From assembly GCF_041379045.1 (NCBI RefSeq), contig NZ_CP166871.1, forward strand, positions 1,302,001 to 1,366,000: a stretch of DNA of 64,000 nt, given 5' to 3'. A program made the translations under genes and the position numbers. Source of the stretch: Thalassotalea ponticola (GTDB lineage Bacteria; Pseudomonadota; Gammaproteobacteria; Enterobacterales; Alteromonadaceae). Position 1 is the first letter of the stretch; every line of letters starts with the position of its first letter. The notes under the pieces were generated by a model. It did no database searches, was not told the DNA's origin, and saw nothing but the letters and a program-made list of their open reading frames with translations. This document shows, in pieces, positions 39,394 to 47,846 of the stretch.

Positions 39394-39541
39394 GTAAACT
39401 CTACTCGCAGCGAGTTTTCTCGTCTGTTGCTATGACTAACAGGCGATTTAGTTTCCCTTAATAGCAAGGCGTTGACCCTGTGATAACCTGTGTATGTTAT
39501 TGCGGTAAGACTATACAACGACAATTCGTGTGGCGACATTT

Positions 39542-39850
39542 TTAGCCCCGCTGTTTTTTTAATTCGTCAATTTGCTTCGATAACGCATCGATTTGCTGTT
39601 GCAGCGGGCGGATAGCTTCACTAATGCGCTTATCTAGTGGGTCTTGTGTTGCATCTGTGGTCTGCTCTTTACGCGGATCAAGCGCCACGTCACCTAATGC
39701 GGGATTTTTTTGCCAAGCTTGTAAGCCTTTAATAATTACCGCCAATGGCGTGCCCGCCGCAAGCCTCGCTTTTAGCAAAGCAACCGAGGGCGTTTTATTT
39801 TGTTTTTGTAGCGCGCTACACGCTTGATAGATCTGTTGTAGAGTATCCAT
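39542..39850 (-). CDS. Small conserved-looking protein with a coiled-coil end
   Basis: A 102-residue cytoplasmic protein. The first 50 residues (MDTLQQIYQACSALQ, then PSVALLKARLAAGTPLAVIIKGLQAW) look like a helical, possibly HTH-type DNA-binding unit; the middle is Pro/Asp-rich and the end (LQQQIDALSKQIDELKKQ) forms a short coiled coil. I do not recognise a function. It lies downstream of, and convergent with, syd. There is no clear Shine-Dalgarno. Confidence 0.6.
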   Translation of the reverse strand: MDTLQQIYQACSALQKQNKTPSVALLKARLAAGTPLAVIIKGLQAWQKNPALGDVALDPRKEQTTDATQDPLDKRISEAIRPLQQQIDALSKQIDELKKQRG

Positions 39851-40086
39851 AATTTTAAATTGCGTAAAATTGTTGTCAAATTGGCAAAATAATAGCGAGT
39901 TTCACTAACAATGTCACCTGAAGAATCTTTAGTTGATTTGTAAGTTTTTAAAAATCAACATGTTATGAAAGTTGGCAAGCTTATTGTATTAATCTAAAGT
40001 GATGACATCAGACTACGCCTTTTTTCACTGGCTAGTTTATCAAAAATAAACAAAAAATTAGAATTACCGATTAAGAGAGAAATACG

Positions 40087-40455
40087 ATGAAAAAATCACT
40101 ATCTGCTTTATTAGTTATTGCGCCATTGGTTGTGACGTTACCAGGGTGTATTGTTGTTTCCACCGATAAAGATGGTGAATCTATTCACTTTAACCGGGCT
40201 GATACTGAGTATGAAAATCGCAAAAAAATTGCCCAGCTGCAGATTGGCACCCCATATCAGCAAGCTTTGGAAATGATGGGCGTGGCTGACTTTAGTGAAG
40301 TTTATGAAAAAGATGGACAAACCATACAAGTACTTTTTTATCGCACTAATCGCAAACAGGCGGATGGCATGACCACCAAAGACGAATGTACGCCGTTGGT
40401 TTTTAAGCAAGGAAAATTAACATCTTGGGGTGATAGCGCGTACTTGCAAATTTAA
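40087..40455 (+). CDS. DUF3192 lipoprotein
   Basis: A 122-residue predicted lipoprotein (signal MKKSLSALLVIAPLVVTLPGC, lipid Cys at residue 21) with a DUF3192 domain: NRKKIAQLQIGTPYQQALEMMG, VLFYRTNRKQADGMTTKDEC and SWGDSAY. It is a paralogue of the membrane-anchored protein at 34838-35269. The fold may resemble SmpA/BamE-like small envelope lipoproteins, since the first part has a similar layout, but that is inference. It stands alone. Confidence 0.8.
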   Translation: MKKSLSALLVIAPLVVTLPGCIVVSTDKDGESIHFNRADTEYENRKKIAQLQIGTPYQQALEMMGVADFSEVYEKDGQTIQVLFYRTNRKQADGMTTKDECTPLVFKQGKLTSWGDSAYLQI

Positions 40456-40949
40456 TTTAAGCGTCTATACTAAAACACAGATGGGGTCAGTGCTGGTAGC
40501 AATAGCAGCGTTGGCCCTTCGCTTTTCTGGCGCATTTATCCTGTCAATCCTCCATAAAATTGTCAGTTGGCAAGCACGCAATCTATAAAGCACATACATA
40601 TACTGTGTCGTGATTGGCGACATCAACTATTGACTTACTACTTCTAGACCAGCAGATCTTTTTGGTACAAATTTTGTTCAACCTAAATGATTTCTGATCA
40701 AAATAGCTGTCATACAGCATAGTCATCTATGTAAATATCAGATATTACAGAGCAGGGAGAATTTAGGCAGACCTCTGTGGGCAGCGTTTTTTTTTAAATT
40801 TCTGCTTTGTTAACGCCTATTTGTTTAGATGACTTAACGTTATAGTCATTGCCTTGTAAAATTCGCAAACAACTCGCTGCAAAAATGAACAGCAAAGATC
40901 AACACGTCCGAGTTTATGATCAATAGATATGGCCGCGATGATTAACCGA
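40456..40949. other. Spacer of about 490 bp with no visible gene
   Basis: I found no supported frame, RNA gene or long repeat here. There is a T9 run at 40788-40796 without a convincing stem. Confidence 0.55.
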
Positions 40950-41180
40950 TCAGCGCAGCATACTGTCTAATACATCAACAACCTCACACCAATCTGAGTC
41001 CTGTTCTATCGCCTGTTGTAAAAAACGCGCTTGCGAGTCACTCCAAAATGGAGCGTCTGATAAATGCATGTCGCGCGGCAAGCCCTTGTTATGCTCAACA
41101 AAAGCTTGCATTGCTTTTGGGCTGCTTTCAAGGCCAAGTTGCTCAAATAAAAGTTCAAGTGAATGGTGCGATAAATCCAT
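40950..41180 (-). CDS. DUF2789 family protein
   Basis: A 76-residue protein from the ATG giving MDLSHHSLELLFEQLGL, with AGGT upstream. The family pattern of an N-terminal Leu-rich helix, LPRDMHLSDAPFWSDSQARFL and an acidic end (WCEVVDVLDSML) is complete. The function is unknown. An upstream start would add four residues. Confidence 0.85.
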   Translation of the reverse strand: MDLSHHSLELLFEQLGLESSPKAMQAFVEHNKGLPRDMHLSDAPFWSDSQARFLQQAIEQDSDWCEVVDVLDSMLR

Positions 41181-41389
41181 GCTAGACCTCATAACATCTA
41201 TTGCTCTATGAGCGAAAATAATTAACGTATTAACACCTTTGCAGTATAGAAAATTTTTAGCTTTAGACCAATATTTGACTTGCCGACATTTTGCGTAGTA
41301 TGTTTAAATTTTAAACATTAATAGCACTTGTGTTCAGCGATATTCGATACCGGGCGTCAGTGTTCAGTTATGCAAAAGGAGAGTTGACC

Positions 41390-42028
41390 ATGAATGATGT
41401 GCAATTAAAAACCGACGCTGATGTTCGCGCTGCTTATCTTAGCGCCGCCGAGCTCAAGCTAGCGGCATCACTTATTTTTCAAGCGTATCACGATGATCCG
41501 GTGTTTATGGCGATATTTGACACGGGGAGTGGTGATTATGAGCAAAAGCTCAGAGGCGCGATTCGCGAAGAATTAGCGGCGTTTTGGCAAGCGCAACAAC
41601 CCATCTTGGGGCTTTATAGCGGTGAAGCCTTGGTTGGCGTCGCCTGCCTGCATTGTCCTGATAGCGGTTTCAGTTCTGAGCGCTTTTGGCATTGGCGTTT
41701 AAAAATGATGCTCTCGGCCGGCTATGTATCAACCAAGCAAATGATTGAGAAAGAGAACAAGCTGATCGACGCTGTGCCGTTTAAGCGGTTTCACATATTG
41801 TCATTTATTGCCATTCACCCATTACATCAGCACCACGGCTTTGGTCATTATTTGATGGCAGCGGTTAACGCCACTTTTGCCGATGATGCCGAATCAGAAG
41901 GGGTAGTGGTATATGTCACCACGCAAAAATATCAGAGTTTTTTTGATGAATGCGACTACCAGACTCTTACTCAAATCAGCGTCGGTGAGGTAACCGGTCC
42001 GGTAATGGTGCACTATCGTGGTGAGTAA
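41390..42028 (+). CDS. GNAT-family N-acetyltransferase
   Basis: A 212-residue protein with a Gcn5-like acetyltransferase fold. The acetyl-CoA loop is in FIAIHPLHQHHGFGHYLM (Q/R-x-x-G-x-G/A pattern) and VVVYVTTQKYQSFFDECDY forms the later strands. The start is fixed by GGAGA; a longer frame begins 60 bases upstream. The substrate is unknown. The DUF962 gene follows after 35 bases, probably on one transcript. Confidence 0.82.
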   Translation: MNDVQLKTDADVRAAYLSAAELKLAASLIFQAYHDDPVFMAIFDTGSGDYEQKLRGAIREELAAFWQAQQPILGLYSGEALVGVACLHCPDSGFSSERFWHWRLKMMLSAGYVSTKQMIEKENKLIDAVPFKRFHILSFIAIHPLHQHHGFGHYLMAAVNATFADDAESEGVVVYVTTQKYQSFFDECDYQTLTQISVGEVTGPVMVHYRGE

Positions 42029-42063
42029 TACCAACGCAAACAAATATGCTAAGCGAGAGCAGA

Positions 42064-42402
42064 ATGACAAACAAGCAAACCGTGAGTAAAACGGCATACC
42101 AAAGTTTTCACGAATTTTATCCATTTTACTTATCGCAACACCAAAACCCAAGCTGCCGAGCACTGCACTTTGCCGGCAGTGCGTTAGTACTCGTTATACT
42201 CGCTTATGCACTAGTCACGTCCCAATACCAGTTGCTGTGGTTGTTGCCCTTCGTCGGTTACGGCTTTGCTTGGATAGGCCATGCCTTTTTTGAACGCAAT
42301 AAGCCGGCAACGTTTAGCTATCCGCTGTACAGTTTTATTGGTGATTGGGTGATGTTTTTTCAACAAATTGGCCGATTGGTGTCTGCTATTTTTAAGCGCT
42401 AA
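42064..42402 (+). CDS. DUF962/Mpo1-like membrane protein
   Basis: A 112-residue protein with two or three membrane helices. It has the family pattern FYPFYLSQHQNPSCRALHFAG, GYGFAWIGHAFFERNKPATF and PLYSFIGDWVMF with conserved His residues. The yeast homologue Mpo1 is an iron-dependent dioxygenase in fatty-acid alpha-oxidation; the bacterial role is not established. I chose the second ATG; the first would add six residues without a ribosome binding site. Confidence 0.85.
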   Translation: MTNKQTVSKTAYQSFHEFYPFYLSQHQNPSCRALHFAGSALVLVILAYALVTSQYQLLWLLPFVGYGFAWIGHAFFERNKPATFSYPLYSFIGDWVMFFQQIGRLVSAIFKR

Positions 42403-42504
42403 ATAGGGCTGCGTGCTATTGATTACCTTTGCCAGATTGTAATTTTGTTAGCACCGGTTATACCTTATTTATATGTCAGTTAAAAACAATAATGAGACAG
42501 TTTT

Positions 42505-44763
42505 ATGATCCGACCATTATGCTTGTTGATCTTGTGGTTTACCTTGGCGTTTTATGCCACGTTTCAAGCGGTGGCAGAGCAACAATGTGTTAGTTGCCAT
42601 AAAACACAAGTAGAACAATGGCAAAGCTCACATCACTATCACGCAATGGGCAAGGCGTCTTTAACCAAGGTGTTGGGTAATTTTGATAATCAAACGCTCG
42701 AATACCAGCAACAGGTTGTGCGATTTTTTAGCAAAGATCAGCAACTAATCATCGCAATGCCGGATTTAACCGGCAAACTCACCGAGTATCCGGTTTTATA
42801 CTCATTTGGCTACTACCCGCTACAACAATATATGTTCGATATGGGCAATGGTCACATTCAGTTGTTTCCCTTTGCGTGGGACTCTCGCTCTAAAGAGCAA
42901 GGTGGTCAACGATGGTTTGTATTGCACCCTGAACAACAACCGCATGATTTATTCCACTGGTCGCAGAAAGGTCAAAATTGGAATCACATGTGCGCTGATT
43001 GCCACTCGACAGAGTTTAAAAAGCACTACGACATAAATAATAATTCATTCGACTCCACGTATCGCAATATCAACGTCAGCTGTCAAGCATGCCACGGTGA
43101 TGCGACTGAGCACGTAACTTGGGCTCAAGGCGACCAGCGGTCAGTAGACAAAGGTTTTAAAGTCAGCCTAAAGGCCAAAACATCAGCATTTTTACGTCAA
43201 CCGGACGGTAGTTTAGTCAGCGCCGAGCCATTGGTGAATAGCGAACAGGTACAGGTGTGCGCCACCTGTCATGCCCGCCGCTCTCAACTTGCTGATCGAA
43301 CCCAACCGGATCAGTTTTTTGAGCAGTTTAGAGCCGCGCTACTGACACCCGAATATTACCACGTAGATGGTCAAATTTGGGATGAAAACTACGTGTGGGG
43401 CTCATTTTTGCAAAGTAAAATGTATAACAAAGGAGTGACTTGCACCAATTGTCACAACCCTCATTCAGGTGATCTCAAATTAGCGGGTAATACAACCTGT
43501 ACTCAATGTCATGATGCACCACTATACGATACGCCAATTCACCATGGCCATAAGCCAGAATCCAAAGGCAGCCAATGCGTCGATTGTCACATGCCGGCCA
43601 CTACGTATATGAAAGTCGATGCAAGGCGTGATCACAGCTTTCGCGTTCCGCGTCCTGATCTAACGATTAAAACCAAAGCGCCAAATGCCTGTAATAGTTG
43701 TCATGATGATAAAACTGCGCAGTGGGCCGTAGACAGTATTAAACAATGGCATCCAGCATCAAAATACATGGCCCAAGAGCACTTTTCGTTAGCGTTTCAC
43801 GCATCCGATAATCGCATGCCAAATGCGTCAGCGATGTTAACTCAAATTGTACAAGATCAGCGAGCACCTGACATTGTGCGTGCCTCGGCGTTGAATAGAC
43901 TGGTGACTAGTGCGGATAAAAACGCCATTATCGCAATCACTCGAGCGATTAAAGACACCGAGCCGCTTAAGCGTCAGGCTGCTATTTTCGCCGCACAAGC
44001 TTTTGATATTCAGCATCGCTGGCGGATGATCAACTCGTTATTGGATGATAATTTGCTCGCAGTTAGAGCAGAAGCCGCTCGAGTATTGTCGCCAATGTTG
44101 CTCGAAAATGAGGCTAACTCATTATCAGAGCATGACATCACCCGACTCAACAAAGCGCTTGAGGAATACAAGTCGATTCAAAAGTATCAGGCCGAACGAG
44201 GCTTTTCTCATACCAATTTAGGCAATCTTGCGTTGGCTTTAAATCAACAAGAGCAAGCAAAACAGCACTATTTAAAGGCCATTGAAATAGAGCCTATTTA
44301 TATTCCTGCCTATATCAATTTAGCCGACCTTTACCGGCGCCAAGCAGACGAGGGGGCTGCTCAGCAGGTGTTGCGACGCGGGTTAAAGGTTGATTCAACT
44401 AATAGCGATCTCAATTACGCATTGGCAATGGGGCTTATTCGCCAACAACAAAAATCGCAAGCGTTGGAATATTTAGCGAGAGCGTCAAAGTACGCCAACG
44501 ACAATCCTCGCTTTCACTACGCGTATGCACTGTTATTACAAGATATGGGCGATTTGTCACGAGCGCTTAATGCGTTTTACCAAGCGTTCAAACTAAGCCC
44601 GAACAACCCTGATATCAGCTATAGTTTGACCCAAACACACTTGGCCTTGCGACAATATGACCAAGCTTTAAAATACGCAAACCACTTGTCGACATTGGTT
44701 CCTAACAATCGGCAGATTGAACACTTGATTGAACAGATAAAGCTAATGAGCACAAATCACTAG
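42505..44763 (+). CDS. Periplasmic octahaem c-type cytochrome with HEAT-like and TPR repeats
   Basis: A 752-residue exported protein with signal peptide about residues 1-24. Eight CxxCH haem motifs occur at residues 28, 163, 193, 252, 313, 332, 358 and 396 (CVSCH, CADCH, CQACH, CATCH, CTNCH, CTQCH, CVDCH, CNSCH). After residue 420 no further haem site occurs. An alpha-helical HEAT-like segment (about 430-545) is followed by at least four TPR units (about 565-745, e.g. TNLGNLALALNQQEQAKQHYLKAIEIEP). Family members are seen in marine gammaproteobacteria and are presumed electron carriers or reductases; the electron acceptor is unknown. It appears monocistronic. Confidence 0.88.
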   Translation: MIRPLCLLILWFTLAFYATFQAVAEQQCVSCHKTQVEQWQSSHHYHAMGKASLTKVLGNFDNQTLEYQQQVVRFFSKDQQLIIAMPDLTGKLTEYPVLYSFGYYPLQQYMFDMGNGHIQLFPFAWDSRSKEQGGQRWFVLHPEQQPHDLFHWSQKGQNWNHMCADCHSTEFKKHYDINNNSFDSTYRNINVSCQACHGDATEHVTWAQGDQRSVDKGFKVSLKAKTSAFLRQPDGSLVSAEPLVNSEQVQVCATCHARRSQLADRTQPDQFFEQFRAALLTPEYYHVDGQIWDENYVWGSFLQSKMYNKGVTCTNCHNPHSGDLKLAGNTTCTQCHDAPLYDTPIHHGHKPESKGSQCVDCHMPATTYMKVDARRDHSFRVPRPDLTIKTKAPNACNSCHDDKTAQWAVDSIKQWHPASKYMAQEHFSLAFHASDNRMPNASAMLTQIVQDQRAPDIVRASALNRLVTSADKNAIIAITRAIKDTEPLKRQAAIFAAQAFDIQHRWRMINSLLDDNLLAVRAEAARVLSPMLLENEANSLSEHDITRLNKALEEYKSIQKYQAERGFSHTNLGNLALALNQQEQAKQHYLKAIEIEPIYIPAYINLADLYRRQADEGAAQQVLRRGLKVDSTNSDLNYALAMGLIRQQQKSQALEYLARASKYANDNPRFHYAYALLLQDMGDLSRALNAFYQAFKLSPNNPDISYSLTQTHLALRQYDQALKYANHLSTLVPNNRQIEHLIEQIKLMSTNH

Positions 44764-44893
44764 ATCATAAATGGCTACGTTAATACTTGCGGTTTTGACT
44801 TGCTCTTCGCGGGTGTAAGTCGAGTATGTAACGCAGGAACGCGCTAGGATTTGTTATCGACAGGTGAGCATAGGGCAGGTGAAGCGTATAAAT

Positions 44894-44924
44894 AAAAAGC
44901 CACCAGATACTCAGGTGGCTTTTG
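44894..44924. terminator. Bidirectional terminator between cytochrome and sulfatase genes
   Basis: The stem AAAAGCCACC/GGTGGCTTTT with a nine-base loop lies between convergent genes, 34 bases from the sulfatase stop. Confidence 0.88.
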
Positions 44925-44957
44925 TTTATACGTGTATTTACATGATTAATGTGAGCG

Positions 44958-46457
44958 TTAATGGCCGTGATTTAATGACTTCGCTTTCTCTATTGCCTCG
45001 TTAATGTTCAACGACGCTGCCTCTTGACGAGGTGGGAATTTAGAAAATGTTTTCACGTGCTCGGTTAAGCCAGAAATAATCGGCTGCATGATCCAACTTT
45101 TGCGCATCACTTGATGGAAACCGGTCACCCCGTCGTAGTGTTCCATGGGGTCTTTGCGCAAGTTAAACAATTTGGGCATGCTGTGGGTAACCATATCGTC
45201 GTAATACAACCCGGTCGGTTTGGTTGCAAAGTGCATTTTCCACGGACCAAAACGCACTGCGGTTAATTGCGACTCGTAATAGTAAAGGAAGAAATTTCGA
45301 GCTGACTTATCGGTTTTGCCCGTCCAGTAGTCTAAATTATTTTCGCCGTCGATATACACTTTGTGTGATTTAGCAAGCTTACTGCGCAGATCTTTTTCTC
45401 CCAATGCCGCCGCAATAGTAGGGAAAACATCTTCGTGCGATGAAATACCATTGAGTTTTAACCCTTTAGGGATTTGTTTGGGCCAGCGAACCAAAAATGG
45501 TACGCGAACAGCACCTTCCCAAGTTGTCATCTTCTCACCTCTAAACTTGGTGGTGCCGGCATCAGGCCAGCTAGAACTCTCAGGACCGTTGTCACTGGTG
45601 TAAATAACAATGGTGTTGTCGGCAATTTTTAACTCATCCAGTTTATCGAGTAGTTGTCCTACATGACCGTCGTGTTCCATTAAGCCACTACCAAATATAT
45701 CTTCTTCAGAGCTAATCCCCGTGGCTAAATGACGGCTTTCTGGTTTTAAATGGGTATATACGTGCATGCGACTTGTTGCATGCCAAATAAAAAACGGTTT
45801 ACCGGCTTTTACTGCGCGCTCCATAAAGTTTAACGAACGCTCTAAAACTTCTTCGTCGAACGTTTCCATGCGTTTGCGCGTTAGTGGGCCTGTATCGATT
45901 ATCTTGCCGTTGGCGTACGATTCAATCACACCTCGAGGTCCAAACTTTTTGATAAATTTGGGATCTGTTGGATAGTCAGCTTGCTCAGGCTCTTCTGACA
46001 CATTTAGGTGATATAGATTGCCGTAAAACTCGTCAAAACCGTGTTTGGTAGGTAAATGTTCGTCTAAATCACCTAAGTGATTTTTACCGTATTGAGCGGT
46101 CATGTATCCGCGGTCTTTTAAATACTCGGCGAGCGTGGGGTCTTCTTCTTTAATACCAAGAGGGTTACCAGGCTGGCCGACCGTGGTTAAACCGGTTCGA
46201 ATAGGAAGGGCGCCCATTAAAAACGCCGCTCGCCCAGCCGTACAGCTAGGTTGGGCATAATGATCGGTAAACAAGGCACCTTCATTGGCGATGCGATCAA
46301 TGTTGGGAGTGGGGTAGGTCAACCCGTGTGAATAGGCACTGAGCGATATCGGTGCCACATCGTCTACCATGATGGCTAATACGTTAGGCTTGTCATCTGC
46401 GGCTGTACTGGCGGTAGATACCAGAGCAAACAGCGCTATAGATAGTAATTGTTTCAT
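44958..46457 (-). CDS. Periplasmic arylsulfatase-type sulfatase
   Basis: A 499-residue exported type I sulfatase with a signal peptide ending about residue 20 (TASTAADD). Metal-binding Asp residues are in MVDDVAP. The formylglycine site is Cys72 in PSCTAGRAAF, a CxAxR variant of the usual CxPxR, with KNHLGD and YTSDNGPE further on. The Cys must be oxidised by a formylglycine-generating enzyme, and none is encoded in this window. It would hydrolyse sulfate esters, aryl or carbohydrate, in the periplasm. It ends with a His-rich tail. It is divergent from the AraC-type regulator, which may control it. Confidence 0.9.
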   Translation of the reverse strand: MKQLLSIALFALVSTASTAADDKPNVLAIMVDDVAPISLSAYSHGLTYPTPNIDRIANEGALFTDHYAQPSCTAGRAAFLMGALPIRTGLTTVGQPGNPLGIKEEDPTLAEYLKDRGYMTAQYGKNHLGDLDEHLPTKHGFDEFYGNLYHLNVSEEPEQADYPTDPKFIKKFGPRGVIESYANGKIIDTGPLTRKRMETFDEEVLERSLNFMERAVKAGKPFFIWHATSRMHVYTHLKPESRHLATGISSEEDIFGSGLMEHDGHVGQLLDKLDELKIADNTIVIYTSDNGPESSSWPDAGTTKFRGEKMTTWEGAVRVPFLVRWPKQIPKGLKLNGISSHEDVFPTIAAALGEKDLRSKLAKSHKVYIDGENNLDYWTGKTDKSARNFFLYYYESQLTAVRFGPWKMHFATKPTGLYYDDMVTHSMPKLFNLRKDPMEHYDGVTGFHQVMRKSWIMQPIISGLTEHVKTFSKFPPRQEAASLNINEAIEKAKSLNHGH

Positions 46458-46742
46458 AAGTTTTCCTCAGGATTTAACGGACAACTTCGCTCTACGTTGA
46501 TAATTATAGTCAATTTTTGTCATTGTTTTAGTTGTTAAAAATACTAAAAGGCGAGCCATTTTGAGCCCTATAAAGTCGAGTTCAAACCGAGTCAAACTTA
46601 GTAAAACTGTTTTTTTAGCATCGTCACCATCGAGGCTTGTTTGAGGTGTTTATAGCCTGTTTTCGGCATCTCTTATGGTGTCATTTACAGTTTTATCAAT
46701 ACATGCCACAATCTTGGCAAACATTAAGTTTGTTGATCAGTA

Positions 46743-47762
46743 ATGGATTCACTTAGCGTCGTCAATTTAATTCAGTCGGGCACAATAACCGTGAGTATCT
46801 TAGGGTTCTTGTTATTGTGGCGAATAGAACAATTTAAGGGCATCGCTTTATTGTTATGCCTTATCGCACTGGCGTGTTTGATTAATATAGTAGAAGAAAC
46901 GGGTATCACCCGAGATTGGTACTTGATAAGCCCGCTATTTATTATGCTGTTTGGTCCAGCAACGTATTTGGCGGCTAAGATCGCGTTTAATCGTCATTTA
47001 ACCAAACGAGATTATTGGCACTTGCTACCAGTACTATTGGCATTGCCATTCACCTCTTATGTACACATTATTATTGCCGTAGGTACAGCCTGGCGGGTGA
47101 TATACGCTTTTATTACCGCGACCATGTTAGTTAAATATAAATTGTACATAGATGAGCAGCGCTCAGACGCCGATGAGTATTCTCTTAATTGGCTGGTGTG
47201 GTTGCTTGTGATAACAACCTTATTTAATTTAGTTGACCTTGCCAGATTGAATTTACAACCTGTGTTGCCATATGAATTGAATGTGTTCGGGCAGGGCGTT
47301 AATAATCTCGTCTGGTTAATAGCTAGTATGGTGCTCATCTACAAATTTTCACGTTTTCAAGGTTTACCCACACCCAGTGAGCGAGACGCGAAACAGGGCA
47401 ATGAGGAAAGCTCTAATGACACAGAGTATCAGTCATTATTTACAGAGTTAAACCAGCTTATCGTCGACAATCAATGGTATTTAACTCCGCGCTTGACGCT
47501 CGCGCAAATCAGCGAATTAACGGGCATACAAACTCGAGATATATCGCGCGCGATTAATTTGCACACCAAGAAATCGTTTAACGAGTACATCAATCAATTT
47601 CGAGTTAACACCGTATGTGAAAAACTGCGAGTTAACGGTGGCGCGTCATTAACGGATATTGCTTTCGATGCAGGGTTTAGCTCGAAAGCATCGTTTAATA
47701 AAGTGTTTAAACAGCTCACTGGAAAAACGCCATCGGAATACAAACTAAGCCTAGGATCGTGA
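46743..47762 (+). CDS. AraC-family regulator with an N-terminal membrane domain
   Basis: A 339-residue protein with about seven hydrophobic helices in the first 215 residues and a cytoplasmic AraC-type HTH pair at the C terminus (LTLAQISELTGIQ and SLTDIAFDAGFSSKASFNKVF). Such integral-membrane AraC regulators probably sense an envelope or extracellular signal. It is divergent from the sulfatase over 285 bases and 84 bases upstream of an amidohydrolase gene, so either is a plausible target. The stop codon lies inside a 14-bp inverted repeat. Confidence 0.85.
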   Translation: MDSLSVVNLIQSGTITVSILGFLLLWRIEQFKGIALLLCLIALACLINIVEETGITRDWYLISPLFIMLFGPATYLAAKIAFNRHLTKRDYWHLLPVLLALPFTSYVHIIIAVGTAWRVIYAFITATMLVKYKLYIDEQRSDADEYSLNWLVWLLVITTLFNLVDLARLNLQPVLPYELNVFGQGVNNLVWLIASMVLIYKFSRFQGLPTPSERDAKQGNEESSNDTEYQSLFTELNQLIVDNQWYLTPRLTLAQISELTGIQTRDISRAINLHTKKSFNEYINQFRVNTVCEKLRVNGGASLTDIAFDAGFSSKASFNKVFKQLTGKTPSEYKLSLGS

Positions 47763-47790
47763 TTATCACCAGCTAAAATCACGATCCTAG
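47751..47790. repeat. 14-bp perfect inverted repeat overlapping the AraC-gene stop codon
   Basis: CTAGGATCGTGATT and its exact complement flank a 12-base spacer. There is no T tract, so it may be a processing/pause hairpin or a regulator site upstream of the amidohydrolase rather than a terminator. Confidence 0.75.
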
Positions 47791-47846
47791 ACGCGCTTAA
47801 CAGACTGACATGTTAATTTCTCAACAAGATTTTAGAGGAGTTAACA

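Noticed and set aside
40456..40949. A non-coding RNA gene in the spacer after the DUF3192 lipoprotein
   Set aside because: There is a T9 run but no stable stem before it and no promoter-like pair that I could defend.
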